Shown here in pieces: positions 26,919 to 35,621 of a stretch of DNA of 48,495 nucleotides. The position numbers and the translations under genes are program-made. How positions within the stretch are numbered: position 1 is the stretch's first letter; each line of letters opens with the position of its first letter. Origin of the DNA: Psychrobacter sp. 5A.1 (lineage in GTDB: Bacteria; Pseudomonadota; Gammaproteobacteria; Pseudomonadales; Moraxellaceae); the NCBI RefSeq assembly GCF_030407455.1, contig NZ_JASDDJ010000024.1:1-48495 (forward strand). Direction: 5' to 3'. Below the pieces are notes generated by a model. That model ran no database searches. It was not told the DNA's origin and saw only the letters and a program-made list of their open reading frames with translations.

Positions 26919-27581
26919 GCTCTCAAACAACTTATCTAGCTGATTATTACGATACGCCTCAAAAAATATCTGAAACTTCACCTCATCTGATTTGTGCTTT
27001 TTTTGACAATCTGATAATAGCTGCTGCGCGACATCAACAGGCAATATAAACACACCATCATTATCCATAATGGCAATGCCGCCTGTACGGATAGGCGTGG
27101 TCTGCTCACCAAAGCGATAGGCAATATCGGATGCTAGCGTGCCTTGTATGTGATTGCTTTTAAAGGTGGTCACAGCACTGACACCTTGTGCAAATACAGG
27201 AAATCCCAATTGTTGAATTTGTACCGAGTCAGTTGCCTGTCCAATGACAATGACGGCGGATAGCTTCTCATAGATAGCCGCGCAAGTTCGCAGTGCTCCC
27301 CAACATGCTTTGATGCCTAATACTTGAGCATCAATACATAACACATCATTAGGCGCTGCTTGAATCAATGCTTGGTTGATTGCATCCGTATTATCCGAGG
27401 TTAGTTGCACCGTAAACACTCGGCCTACTATAGTATTTGAGCAAGGATTAAGTGGCTTAATATCTGGTAAATACCCCTCTCCCGTCAGATGACCAATGGT
27501 TGAGGTACCTATCTCTTTATAACTGTCTATAAGGTCGTGAATATCGATGTCATCCATTATGTTCTCATCATGGTATTTCAT
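26916..27581 (-). CDS. RraA-like / HMG-CHA aldolase-family protein
   Basis: A 221-residue protein of the RraA/'dimethylmenaquinone methyltransferase' fold, which includes 4-hydroxy-4-methyl-2-oxoglutarate aldolases and oxaloacetate decarboxylases. Recognisable parts are VGRVFTVQL, CWGALRTCAA, FPVFAQGV, and IMDNDGVFILP. The usual catalytic DGxxRD is IGQATD here: the metal-ligand Asp remains, the Arg is Thr and the Asp-Gly is Ile-Gly, so classic aldolase activity is doubtful. It starts 4 bases after the last NIS synthetase gene (an ATG at 27557 is an alternative), so it belongs to the siderophore transcript. Its role there is unknown. The TAG stop is at a MITE edge. Confidence 0.75.
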   Translation of the reverse strand: MKYHDENIMDDIDIHDLIDSYKEIGTSTIGHLTGEGYLPDIKPLNPCSNTIVGRVFTVQLTSDNTDAINQALIQAAPNDVLCIDAQVLGIKACWGALRTCAAIYEKLSAVIVIGQATDSVQIQQLGFPVFAQGVSAVTTFKSNHIQGTLASDIAYRFGEQTTPIRTGGIAIMDNDGVFILPVDVAQQLLSDCQKKHKSDEVKFQIFFEAYRNNQLDKLFES

Positions 27582-27585
27582 AATT

Positions 27586-29703
27586 TTAACCACTGTTCCT
27601 GATACGCTTGAACGGATTGTTCGTTTTACTTTCTCCCGCTGGCATACTGCCATGAGGATCAGCGCCACGGGCAATCACAGGCAATAGCAATGTTTTATGC
27701 GGATAGTGTGAACTGCTTAATAATTCGTCATGAAGTATCTGACGTTGATCGTCATCAAAATCGATAGTCACTAAGGATTCCTCGATACTAGTCATTGCCT
27801 CGTGCCACAGCGTATCTTCATTGATATGATAGTGCTCAACCAATGACTCGATAATCGCTCGAATATTGACTAATAACCCTAATGACTGTAGATAAAATAT
27901 CAGCGCTTGCGGCGTCTCTCGATATAAACGGTTTTTAAAATCTGGTGGGCTTAGATACTCAGGATCTGATATTTTGTGGCGTGCCAGCCATGGTAGATGG
28001 ATGCGTACGGAATCATGGTCACGTAGTAACAGACTCGTAAAACGATTGTCTTTTAATACGATAACAATATTTTGCCCATGCATCTCAGGCGCAAACCCTA
28101 GGCGTAGACAGCGCAGCATCGTTCCCAAAAACACATCACAAAGGTTTTTAAAACACGCTATGACAGCGAGTTTTTTATTCTGTGGCGAGCCTTCTTGAAA
28201 GCTGTCTTGAGCACTGTTTTGGCTACTATTCTGGGTAGTACTATCAATACCCTCCTGAACAATGCCGTCAAAAATGTGATGGCTAACACCTTGCTTATAG
28301 ACCAACATACCCAAGCTTGCCATCGGTAATAATCGAATCGTATCGTCACATAGATCTGCTGGTAATTGACGTAGCATCGCGCCTAGATGCGTGGGCTTTT
28401 CTTGATAAAATTGCGGATTAATAGCGCTTTTATCATGCAAATGAGACGGAGACATACAACCCCACCACAGGCGCTCATCCCATAACCGTAGCTGTGCTGA
28501 TAGTACAGGGTCTAACGTTCTTGCCTGCATCAATATGGCTTGGTTTTTTTCACCATTGATCAGCTTGAGGGCTGGCAAGTAACGCTTTGAGTTCAGTGCA
28601 TACACACCTATAGGCAGCTTAATGCTATTTGGCGTATCAGCATCAATTAACATACTGCGCATGGATGAGCTGGCATAAGTGATGAGCGCATCAAACTTGA
28701 GGGCGACAACTGTGCCATTGGCAAGATCGTCGGCATACATCTCATCAATTACATGAGTCATTTGCCAAGGGTGTACGGGCATCGCAATGTGCGTGTCTGC
28801 AATACCTTTGTCATCTAGCTCTCGCATCAACTTCTGCTGCTGCGTAGTATCCAAAAGATATTTCGCTGGGTTTTGCGTTGTTGTGTCTTGAACATGCTCT
28901 GCCACCATGACATGGCTTTTGGCAATGGCGACCCATACCAGCGTAATGGGCTGGTTAAACTCTGCCATATAGCGTTTATATTCTTGTGCAGTAAAGCCTA
29001 ATTTGCCTTTAGCCAATGGATGAAAAGGACGATCCATCAGTGAGGCCCACTGCTCCGCCGCAATCAAGGTTTGATGCCAATGCGTATGCTGACATACTGT
29101 AGTCGCGATATTTGCAGTTGCTGATTGTTTCTGAGCTATAAAAGAAGCCTCTAAGCTCTCTTTTAGCTTTAAGACACCAACATCAGATAATGCGGCACTA
29201 TCCATCATTGATAAGAAGATATCTAACAACTGCTGTGCTGAGCCTACTGGCTCTAGCAAAGCGCTGTTCACATGATGGCTATTATTAAGGATGCTATTAA
29301 GATTGCTGTTAAAACTGAGATTAGCGTTATGTATGACAGGGAGACAAGATTTAGACAATCGCCACGGTGACGCGTAAGCAGGCTCTACCAATAGTAACAA
29401 CTGTCTATCTTGGTCAAGTTGCATCACCATCAATGGGTTATCTTGGTCAAAGAAGTCTTGATACTGCTGTGGTAGCGACGCTAAAAATTGATGCTCGTCT
29501 TGAGCTTGAGTCGTCTGATGATTTGCCAAGTACTCGGTGGTAGTTGTCACTTGAATAAGTTGCTCATCCACCCACTGCTCTAATAGAAAGCACTCTACTA
29601 AATGGCTAATCAGCGACCATTGAACAGCCTCGACATCTAGCTCAGGGTTTGCATCAAGGTGGCTGTTTTGCGCATAAGTTTGCACAGGAAATAAGGTATG
29701 CAT
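27586..29703 (-). CDS. NIS siderophore synthetase (IucA/IucC family), third copy
   Basis: A 705-residue ATP-dependent synthetase that condenses a carboxylate with an amine or hydroxylamine. IucA/IucC landmarks are HPLAKGKLGF (ATP-binding HPxxKxRxGF), MPVHPWQM, YASSSMRSM (SSxRT-like, here SSMRS), and the C-terminal FhuF-like part with MHGQNIVIVLKD. The frame extends to 29823, but the ATG at 29703 (MHTLFPVQ) follows a GGGGGT site overlapping the stop of the preceding synthetase gene, 4 bases away. It is longer than typical family members (about 580-620). It has no counterpart in the two-synthetase rhizobactin 1021 set. Confidence 0.85.
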   Translation of the reverse strand: MHTLFPVQTYAQNSHLDANPELDVEAVQWSLISHLVECFLLEQWVDEQLIQVTTTTEYLANHQTTQAQDEHQFLASLPQQYQDFFDQDNPLMVMQLDQDRQLLLLVEPAYASPWRLSKSCLPVIHNANLSFNSNLNSILNNSHHVNSALLEPVGSAQQLLDIFLSMMDSAALSDVGVLKLKESLEASFIAQKQSATANIATTVCQHTHWHQTLIAAEQWASLMDRPFHPLAKGKLGFTAQEYKRYMAEFNQPITLVWVAIAKSHVMVAEHVQDTTTQNPAKYLLDTTQQQKLMRELDDKGIADTHIAMPVHPWQMTHVIDEMYADDLANGTVVALKFDALITYASSSMRSMLIDADTPNSIKLPIGVYALNSKRYLPALKLINGEKNQAILMQARTLDPVLSAQLRLWDERLWWGCMSPSHLHDKSAINPQFYQEKPTHLGAMLRQLPADLCDDTIRLLPMASLGMLVYKQGVSHHIFDGIVQEGIDSTTQNSSQNSAQDSFQEGSPQNKKLAVIACFKNLCDVFLGTMLRCLRLGFAPEMHGQNIVIVLKDNRFTSLLLRDHDSVRIHLPWLARHKISDPEYLSPPDFKNRLYRETPQALIFYLQSLGLLVNIRAIIESLVEHYHINEDTLWHEAMTSIEESLVTIDFDDDQRQILHDELLSSSHYPHKTLLLPVIARGADPHGSMPAGESKTNNPFKRIRNSG

Positions 29704-29707
29704 CGTT

Positions 29708-31657
29708 TTACCCCCGACTTTTAAACAATGGGTTATTGATGTATTTAATCGGGAATGCTTTATCTCCGAATAATCGGCGCTTAGCCAATGACTCAATGCG
29801 CGTTTGTTCAGCGAATACATCAAACAAGCCGAACCGTACTTGATGCTCTGGATGAGAGGTTTGATAGTCGATCACGCAGTCAGCAACCTGTTGCCAAAAC
29901 GCCACTTCAGCATAGTGATAATGCGTCTGCATAAAAATTGCGATGTCTGACAACGCCACAAAGAATAAGCAAGCAACCGTCATATCACGAATACCATCGG
30001 TATCTTCGGTCTCGATGAATGAGCCTCTATTTAAGGCAGCATGGGCAGGTGGCAAGCTATAAAAGTCTGGACGCAAGTGTTGTTGGGTCAAATGATTAGG
30101 TGAATAGCGAACCCCGTCATGCAAGTCTTTTAGTAATATTTTTATGGGATAGCCATCTTCATGTACCAAGACGATGTTTTGCGCATGGCATTCTAGTGCC
30201 ACACCATAACCAAATAAGATATGCAATAAAGGGGTGATAGTGATCTTAATTAACTGCGCAATCCATGTCTCTACGCCATATTTATCAAGCCAAGGTGCTA
30301 TTAAATGCGAGCCATCAGCATTGACATAGCTGACACCATTGAGCGGAAATGCGGTTTGACCTTTTGATAGATACTGACTGACGTTTTCTCGCCAAATCGC
30401 AGCTAGCCCGCCATACATATTTGGATGCTGGTAGCCGCGCGCGCGTAACGCCTCATGGTCGAGACTGACACCAACGGTCTCACCTAAAAACGCAATGGGT
30501 AATGCTTGGGCTGTCTTATCATCTGCAATCAGTTGATTCAACCAAGTGGTGACAACAGCCGCATTCATCACGGTATGCTTTGCCAGTATTCGTGTGCTTG
30601 AGGTATTAATCAGGTGCATACTTAGTTTTAGGTAGGCTTTATCATTAATAGTGTCATTGTTACCATTGTCATCGCTATTACCAAGCATCGTCAGTGAGCG
30701 AATAGACTGCTGAGCACGATATTGATGACCTGCACTACCTAAGTAGATAACTTCTTGCGTGGCAAGCAGTGGCTGTAATGCTTGAATTAAAGTATTTTGC
30801 CATTGCCAAGGATGCGCAGGTATCAGGCAATAATTATTAGCCGTCTCGTCTACTTCATGACTAGCTGTACCTTCGTCTTGCTTATTTGTGATTGTAAGTA
30901 CTTCTGTGAGTTTGGCATTGAGTGCATCAAATTCATCCGCACCCACATAATCTTTCACCCATTCGTTTATATCGATACCAGTAGTGGTATTGCTCACCAG
31001 TAGCTGTTTTTTGACCGCCAACCACACTACGTCGATGTTTTGATCAAACTCTGGGCCGTAGTCATAGTTATCTTGCAAATCAAAACCAATACGAGACTTA
31101 AAACACGGATGATAAGGATGCCCTGCCGTCAAATAGCCTTCGAGTTGCTCATAAGTGAGTTTATTAATAGCTACAGGCACATTAGAAGCCAGTATCTGAG
31201 ACTGTGTTTCGTTCACTAAGGTATGGCGCAGCTCTTTGATAAAGCTGTCTTTGAGTTCTGCACCCTCAATGTTGAGCAAGATATCACTGATTACATGCTC
31301 AAGAATGGCGTCTTCGGCAACACCGTTAACCACTCGCTGCACATTTAACTCATTCAAACGAATGATGTCAAAACTATAATGAATATAGCCTTGCGCGGTA
31401 TAACGGACATCATCACTTGCTTGTATGACAAAATTCAGCAGCGTCTCGTTGCCAGTACTTTCATGAGTGGTGTTCGCACTTTCAGATTCAAACTCAATGA
31501 TATTTTCATATAGTAATGCTTGTAGCAATTGCTTGATCACCCGTTGCTCAGCGCGTGCTATAATTTTAGAATTAACAGGTGCTTGCCACGGTTTAGTTGC
31601 ATAAGTGACATTTGCACTATTATTATTTTTGGTAGAGTTTGCTAGATGATTGGACAT
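29708..31657 (-). CDS. NIS siderophore synthetase (RhbF-like)
   Basis: A 649-residue IucA/IucC-family enzyme with HPCFKSRIGF (ATP loop), IPAHPWQWQ, AQQSIRSLTML, and a C-terminal ECHAQNIVLVHEDGYP block. By analogy with rhizobactin 1021 it would join the second N-acyl-N-hydroxydiaminopropane to the citryl monoamide. The frame is open to 31714, but the ATG at 31657 (MSNHLANS) has AGGAAG upstream, and this places the Fur-box-like site at 31721-31739 in the promoter. It is translationally coupled to the next synthetase gene. Which of the three synthetases does which step is inferred only from order. Confidence 0.85.
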   Translation of the reverse strand: MSNHLANSTKNNNSANVTYATKPWQAPVNSKIIARAEQRVIKQLLQALLYENIIEFESESANTTHESTGNETLLNFVIQASDDVRYTAQGYIHYSFDIIRLNELNVQRVVNGVAEDAILEHVISDILLNIEGAELKDSFIKELRHTLVNETQSQILASNVPVAINKLTYEQLEGYLTAGHPYHPCFKSRIGFDLQDNYDYGPEFDQNIDVVWLAVKKQLLVSNTTTGIDINEWVKDYVGADEFDALNAKLTEVLTITNKQDEGTASHEVDETANNYCLIPAHPWQWQNTLIQALQPLLATQEVIYLGSAGHQYRAQQSIRSLTMLGNSDDNGNNDTINDKAYLKLSMHLINTSSTRILAKHTVMNAAVVTTWLNQLIADDKTAQALPIAFLGETVGVSLDHEALRARGYQHPNMYGGLAAIWRENVSQYLSKGQTAFPLNGVSYVNADGSHLIAPWLDKYGVETWIAQLIKITITPLLHILFGYGVALECHAQNIVLVHEDGYPIKILLKDLHDGVRYSPNHLTQQHLRPDFYSLPPAHAALNRGSFIETEDTDGIRDMTVACLFFVALSDIAIFMQTHYHYAEVAFWQQVADCVIDYQTSHPEHQVRFGLFDVFAEQTRIESLAKRRLFGDKAFPIKYINNPLFKSRG

Positions 31658-31720
31658 AGGTATAAGCTTCCTGTCTGAAAATTGAATCAAATAAAAGTAT
31701 GAATTTAGATGCATATAAAG

Positions 31721-31739
31721 CGAATGATAATTATTTACG
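31721..31739 (-). promoter_or_regulatory. Fur-box-like site before the NIS synthetase pair
   Basis: CGAATGATAATTATTTACG contains AATGATAAT and ATTATT, arranged as in the Fur consensus. It lies 64 bases upstream of the ATG at 31657 and 39 bases beyond the stop of the MFS gene (31778). This suggests that the two synthetases and the RraA-like gene have their own iron-controlled promoter. Confidence 0.6.
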
Positions 31740-31777
31740 TTAATAAGTTAAAGTAAACCCCGATACGGGGTATTTGT

Positions 31778-33277
31778 TTATGAGGATCGTGGTAATTTGC
31801 ATGCTGAAGGAATTGTAAATAATAAAATCACCGCGATGACCACCAGTATTTCTTGGATCGCGCTTGCCATACCTTGACTACTACCTGATGCTAATAACTG
31901 CGCACTTCGACTGTCTATATAAAGGGTGGACAGCGTGATAAATATGGTAGAGATGATGCGGCGACTGATGTTATTAAGGGCGGCGCCTTCAGTGACTGAT
32001 TCTTTGGGTAAGCTACTAAACCCAACGGTAGTGGTTGGCAGGTAAGCCAAACCTACCCCAATACCTCGCATACTCATAATCAACATTAATAGCCAAAGCG
32101 TGGGCTGATACAAGCACCATGCCAGCATCAAAGTAGATAGCGCACTAATCGCAATTCCTACGATGCCAATCCCTCTGGCACCTTGCTTATCTACCATCTT
32201 GCCAGCGTAATGCGTGGTGATACTGGCCACGAGCGTCGCGACCATCAGGACAACACCTGTCCATAAAGCACTCTCGCCCATCACGTCTTGTATCAGCACG
32301 GGTAATAGTAAGAGACACAGCATCAAACCGACTGTTTGGCTAATGCTGATGATATTACTGTGCAAATAGGTTTTATTACGGAACAAGCGCACGTTTAATA
32401 ACGGATATTTCTGACGCCGCTCATATGCCCACCAAGCCATCGCGGACAGTAAAAATCCGACAGACAATAAACCCAACGTGGCTATCTTTAATAATCCGTC
32501 ACTGCTGAACAATCCACTAGTGAAGTCTATTTTCAGCGTGCTCAGCCAAACCATCATCGCAAGCAGCCAAGTGAGTAAGCTGATAAACCCGATGATATCG
32601 AAAGGACTTTTTTTATCATGTGAGCGCATATCAGGTATTAACCACCACACCATCGCCATGACCGCCGCACTGAGTGGCAAGGTAATGGCAAACAGTATCC
32701 ACCACGCAAACTGCTCAACCAAGTAAGCACCGACCAAAGGGCCAAACGCCAACGACATCATAATAACAATGCCCCATAGCGCCATTACTCTGCCGTGCTG
32801 CTGCTGCGGATAAATCTGATACAGCATACCAATAGACAGTGGAATGATCAGACCGCCACTCAGTCCTTGTATGGCCCTAGCAATGATGACAAAGCTCATG
32901 CTAGACGCTAGCATGCCAATGACTGAGCCCAGCATAAATCCGAAAATTGCCGCCAAATAAACATGCTTAAAAGGAAATTTTTTGTTTAAGTAGCCGCTTA
33001 GCATCAGCCCCACACTCATGGCCAAGACATAAGCATTTAACACCCAGCCGCCCATCACGATATCGACATCAAACACCGACATAAAGACAGGAATCGCTGG
33101 ATTGAGCGCGCTATTGCTAAAGCTGACGACCGTACCGCCGAGTAGTAATGTCAGTAATACCTGCTGTACCTGTTTGTCGGTCAAGCCATTACTACTACTT
33201 TGAGAGGCTTCGCTTATAGGCGACTCATTTGTAGATGCCTTATTTATAGGGGCTTTATTTATAGGGGCATTGCTCAT
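31778..33277 (-). CDS. MFS exporter (DHA2-type), probable siderophore efflux
   Basis: A 499-residue major-facilitator protein with about 14 hydrophobic segments. It has the family motifs NAYVLAMSVGLMLSGYL (about 81-97) and RAIQGLSGGLIIPL (about 133-146), as in EmrB/QacA-type proton antiporters. It overlaps the acyltransferase gene by one base (TAATG), so it is co-translated with siderophore biosynthesis genes. It most likely exports the finished siderophore. The N-terminus carries a perfect five-residue duplication (APINKAPINK). Confidence 0.85.
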   Translation of the reverse strand: MSNAPINKAPINKASTNESPISEASQSSSNGLTDKQVQQVLLTLLLGGTVVSFSNSALNPAIPVFMSVFDVDIVMGGWVLNAYVLAMSVGLMLSGYLNKKFPFKHVYLAAIFGFMLGSVIGMLASSMSFVIIARAIQGLSGGLIIPLSIGMLYQIYPQQQHGRVMALWGIVIMMSLAFGPLVGAYLVEQFAWWILFAITLPLSAAVMAMVWWLIPDMRSHDKKSPFDIIGFISLLTWLLAMMVWLSTLKIDFTSGLFSSDGLLKIATLGLLSVGFLLSAMAWWAYERRQKYPLLNVRLFRNKTYLHSNIISISQTVGLMLCLLLLPVLIQDVMGESALWTGVVLMVATLVASITTHYAGKMVDKQGARGIGIVGIAISALSTLMLAWCLYQPTLWLLMLIMSMRGIGVGLAYLPTTTVGFSSLPKESVTEGAALNNISRRIISTIFITLSTLYIDSRSAQLLASGSSQGMASAIQEILVVIAVILLFTIPSACKLPRSS

Positions 33278-33879
33278 TAAGCAGTGGCACCATAGAAATT
33301 CAGATACCCTCTAGATTCTAGAAACTCATCGCGATTGCAAAAATACAATGAGGCGGTTTTTTCTGGCATTTCAATCAGACGTTGTACGCGATAAGCGAAG
33401 CTATCAGCAATCCATTGGTACACCTCAACCTTACTATCCGGCTCGACTACGATTTTTTTGGCCTCAGTATGCTCAAATATAAACTTGCTGATCATCATGC
33501 CTGTTGGCTTGAGATAGCCTTTGCCAACCACCGCTGGATCGCCAAGCAAAATATGCCAGCCCATGTCCGTCTCTTTGGCTTTGTAATACTGAGACAACCG
33601 GTCACGAGCCGTTTCATAAATCTCTGTATAGCCAATCGGCTTATCATCACAAAGTATGAGGTAGAGACGCTGATGGTCATCGGCCAGCATTTTTTCAAAA
33701 TGGGTTTTTAGCTGCGGCATCGGGAGATGTAGCTGCCACTGATCAACCACATGCTCAGCATGCATCCACTTATACAGTAATGGCATATCATCTGGGTAGC
33801 TGACAGGTCGCAATGCAAACGTCTTTTGATAAGCTTCAATGCTAAACGTATCGGGTAGGTTTTGGGTGATAGTCGGCAT
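33277..33879 (-). CDS. Siderophore N-acyltransferase (RhbD/IucB-type GNAT)
   Basis: A 200-residue GNAT protein of the siderophore acetyltransferase group. YLILCDDKPIGYTEIYE and MGWHILLGDPAVVGKGYLKP (acyl-CoA loop) and the C-terminal half are typical of IucB/RhbD. It should acylate the hydroxylamine made by the monooxygenase on 1,3-diaminopropane, giving the hydroxamate. The acyl group (acetyl or longer) cannot be read from the sequence. The ATG has AGGAG. Confidence 0.85.
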   Translation of the reverse strand: MPTITQNLPDTFSIEAYQKTFALRPVSYPDDMPLLYKWMHAEHVVDQWQLHLPMPQLKTHFEKMLADDHQRLYLILCDDKPIGYTEIYETARDRLSQYYKAKETDMGWHILLGDPAVVGKGYLKPTGMMISKFIFEHTEAKKIVVEPDSKVEVYQWIADSFAYRVQRLIEMPEKTASLYFCNRDEFLESRGYLNFYGATA

Positions 33880-33948
33880 GACTTGCTCCTAGTTATTATT
33901 TTGCTATGTGGTTAATATGGTTTTGATGGAATAGGATGCTTATAAAAA

Positions 33949-35346
33949 CTACGCGCCAAAATTTTGAAATACTTTTAAGGCATCGGTGTCGTAAGTCTGC
34001 TCACCTGTTAACTGATTGACGATACACCCTGCTCGATAAGCCCCCAACCCCAAGTCTGGTGCGCCAACGCCATGGGTGTGCACCTCTTGGTTTTGTACAA
34101 AAATTTTGCCATCAGTCGCGATGTTTTTTTGATGCGTCAGCACATATTTCAGTGCATAGTCTCTATCAATGACTGGCTGATCAAATTCATCGTGCGCGAT
34201 GCTAGGTAGTAGCGTATTTAAGCACTCAGGCAGACCGTAACGATAGCCTGTACCAGCAATCACACAGTCATACTCAGCAGTGAAATCTTGATTCTGTTCA
34301 CGCTGTTTAACTACCAGTTTTATGGTGTCTGCCGGCTCTGGCGCTTCTAGCATTGTTGTCAGCGTTGCCTCAACCACTTCACAGTTAGACAGCAACGTCG
34401 AATACAAATCTTGATTGGTAATACTACGCTCATAGAGGCGATGATAGATATCACGTATGGTCTCAAAGCCCATGCCTTTATAAAGTAGATCTTGCTTGGC
34501 AGTGACTTGAGGCTTGGTTGCTGAGTCTAAATGATAAAAGTAATCTGTATACGCAGGGCTAAAATACTCCAAACCTAATGGGGAGTACTCCATGGGAAAA
34601 AATCCTGCCGAGCGAGTCATCCAATCTAGCTGAAACTTAGGGTCGTCATTAGTACTATCATCGCCATCAAACTGCTGATCAAACAGCGTTCGATATACCT
34701 CTGCTGAAGATTGCCCAGATCCCAACACTAACACTTTTGTCAGTTTGCCTTCAGTCTTGGTGCTATTCACATCAAGGCTACTAGCATTATTGAGGCTATC
34801 CAAGTCAAAATTGTCTGCAAAATGGGCAGTGTGCATACAGCGGTTAGGCGCTTGTTTGGCAATATCTTGCAGCGATGGTGGTAGCGTGGCCTGTGTTCCT
34901 GTTCCTATGACCAGATTTTTAGCATGATAGGTGTTTTGTGTACCTTGTTCAGAGACTGTCACTACAAACCCATCATTGCTATCGTCAAACGCCACGTCTA
35001 TCACTGCCGCATCAAAATTCAGACTATCCAGCTGCTCTGCTACCCATTGGCAATAATGATTGTACTCTTTACGATAAATTTTAAATTCTTCTAAAAAGTA
35101 AAACTTGAGCAATCGGTGCTGAGTATGCAAATAATTCAAAAAAGAATACGGACTGGTTGGGTCTATCAATGTCACCAAGTCTGCCATAAAAGGCACTTGT
35201 AGTGTGGTGTTTGGCAATATCATGCCTTTATGCCAATTAAACTCAGCTTTTTGCTCAAAAAACTTGGCGGTTACGTCGGTCTTTGTCAGTAATGCCGCCA
35301 AACTTAGATTAAACGGCCCTACGCCAATACCAATAATGTCTAACAC
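33949..35346 (-). CDS. FAD/NADPH-dependent siderophore amine N-hydroxylase (RhbE/IucD-type)
   Basis: A 465-residue flavin monooxygenase. It has the N-terminal FAD motif GIGVGPFNLSLAALL (about 6-20), the NADPH loop VLGSGQSSAEV (about 208-218), and the C-terminal GTGYRYGLPECL characteristic of lysine/ornithine N-hydroxylases. In a cluster with dat and ddc the substrate is most likely 1,3-diaminopropane rather than lysine. The start is GTG with AAGGGG upstream. A MITE separates it from the preceding synthetase gene by 275 bp, the largest gap in this set. Confidence 0.88.
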   Translation of the reverse strand: MLDIIGIGVGPFNLSLAALLTKTDVTAKFFEQKAEFNWHKGMILPNTTLQVPFMADLVTLIDPTSPYSFLNYLHTQHRLLKFYFLEEFKIYRKEYNHYCQWVAEQLDSLNFDAAVIDVAFDDSNDGFVVTVSEQGTQNTYHAKNLVIGTGTQATLPPSLQDIAKQAPNRCMHTAHFADNFDLDSLNNASSLDVNSTKTEGKLTKVLVLGSGQSSAEVYRTLFDQQFDGDDSTNDDPKFQLDWMTRSAGFFPMEYSPLGLEYFSPAYTDYFYHLDSATKPQVTAKQDLLYKGMGFETIRDIYHRLYERSITNQDLYSTLLSNCEVVEATLTTMLEAPEPADTIKLVVKQREQNQDFTAEYDCVIAGTGYRYGLPECLNTLLPSIAHDEFDQPVIDRDYALKYVLTHQKNIATDGKIFVQNQEVHTHGVGAPDLGLGAYRAGCIVNQLTGEQTYDTDALKVFQNFGA

Positions 35347-35388
35347 GGTCGCCCCTTAGTGATTTGGTAGTCACATTAATTCTGATGC

Positions 35389-35562
35389 TAGGGCGTGTCC
35401 TCATTTTAAAAATGGTGATAAAAATGAGATAAATCGCAGTCAAACAAGGAAAGTAGCGCAGATAATATCGAGATATTAGTCAGCTATTTGACACCGTTTG
35501 GCAAGATTTAGCCATTTTTGACCCATTTAGATAACTATCGTTTGAATTGAGGACACGCCCTA
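35389..35562 (+). repeat. Full-length MITE inside the siderophore gene series
   Basis: A TA-flanked 174-bp element. The left end is GGGCGTGTCCTCATTTT and the right end is AATTGAGGACACGCCC. A perfect internal inverted repeat, TAATATCGAGATATTA, lies near 35464-35479. It is nearly identical to the copy at 44978-45151. It lies between the first NIS synthetase and the monooxygenase genes. Confidence 0.9.
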
Positions 35563-35621
35563 ATTCTTGTTGAACCCTAACTTTTATCGTGTGCTTATCT
35601 TTGCCGTTCCAATATGACGTG

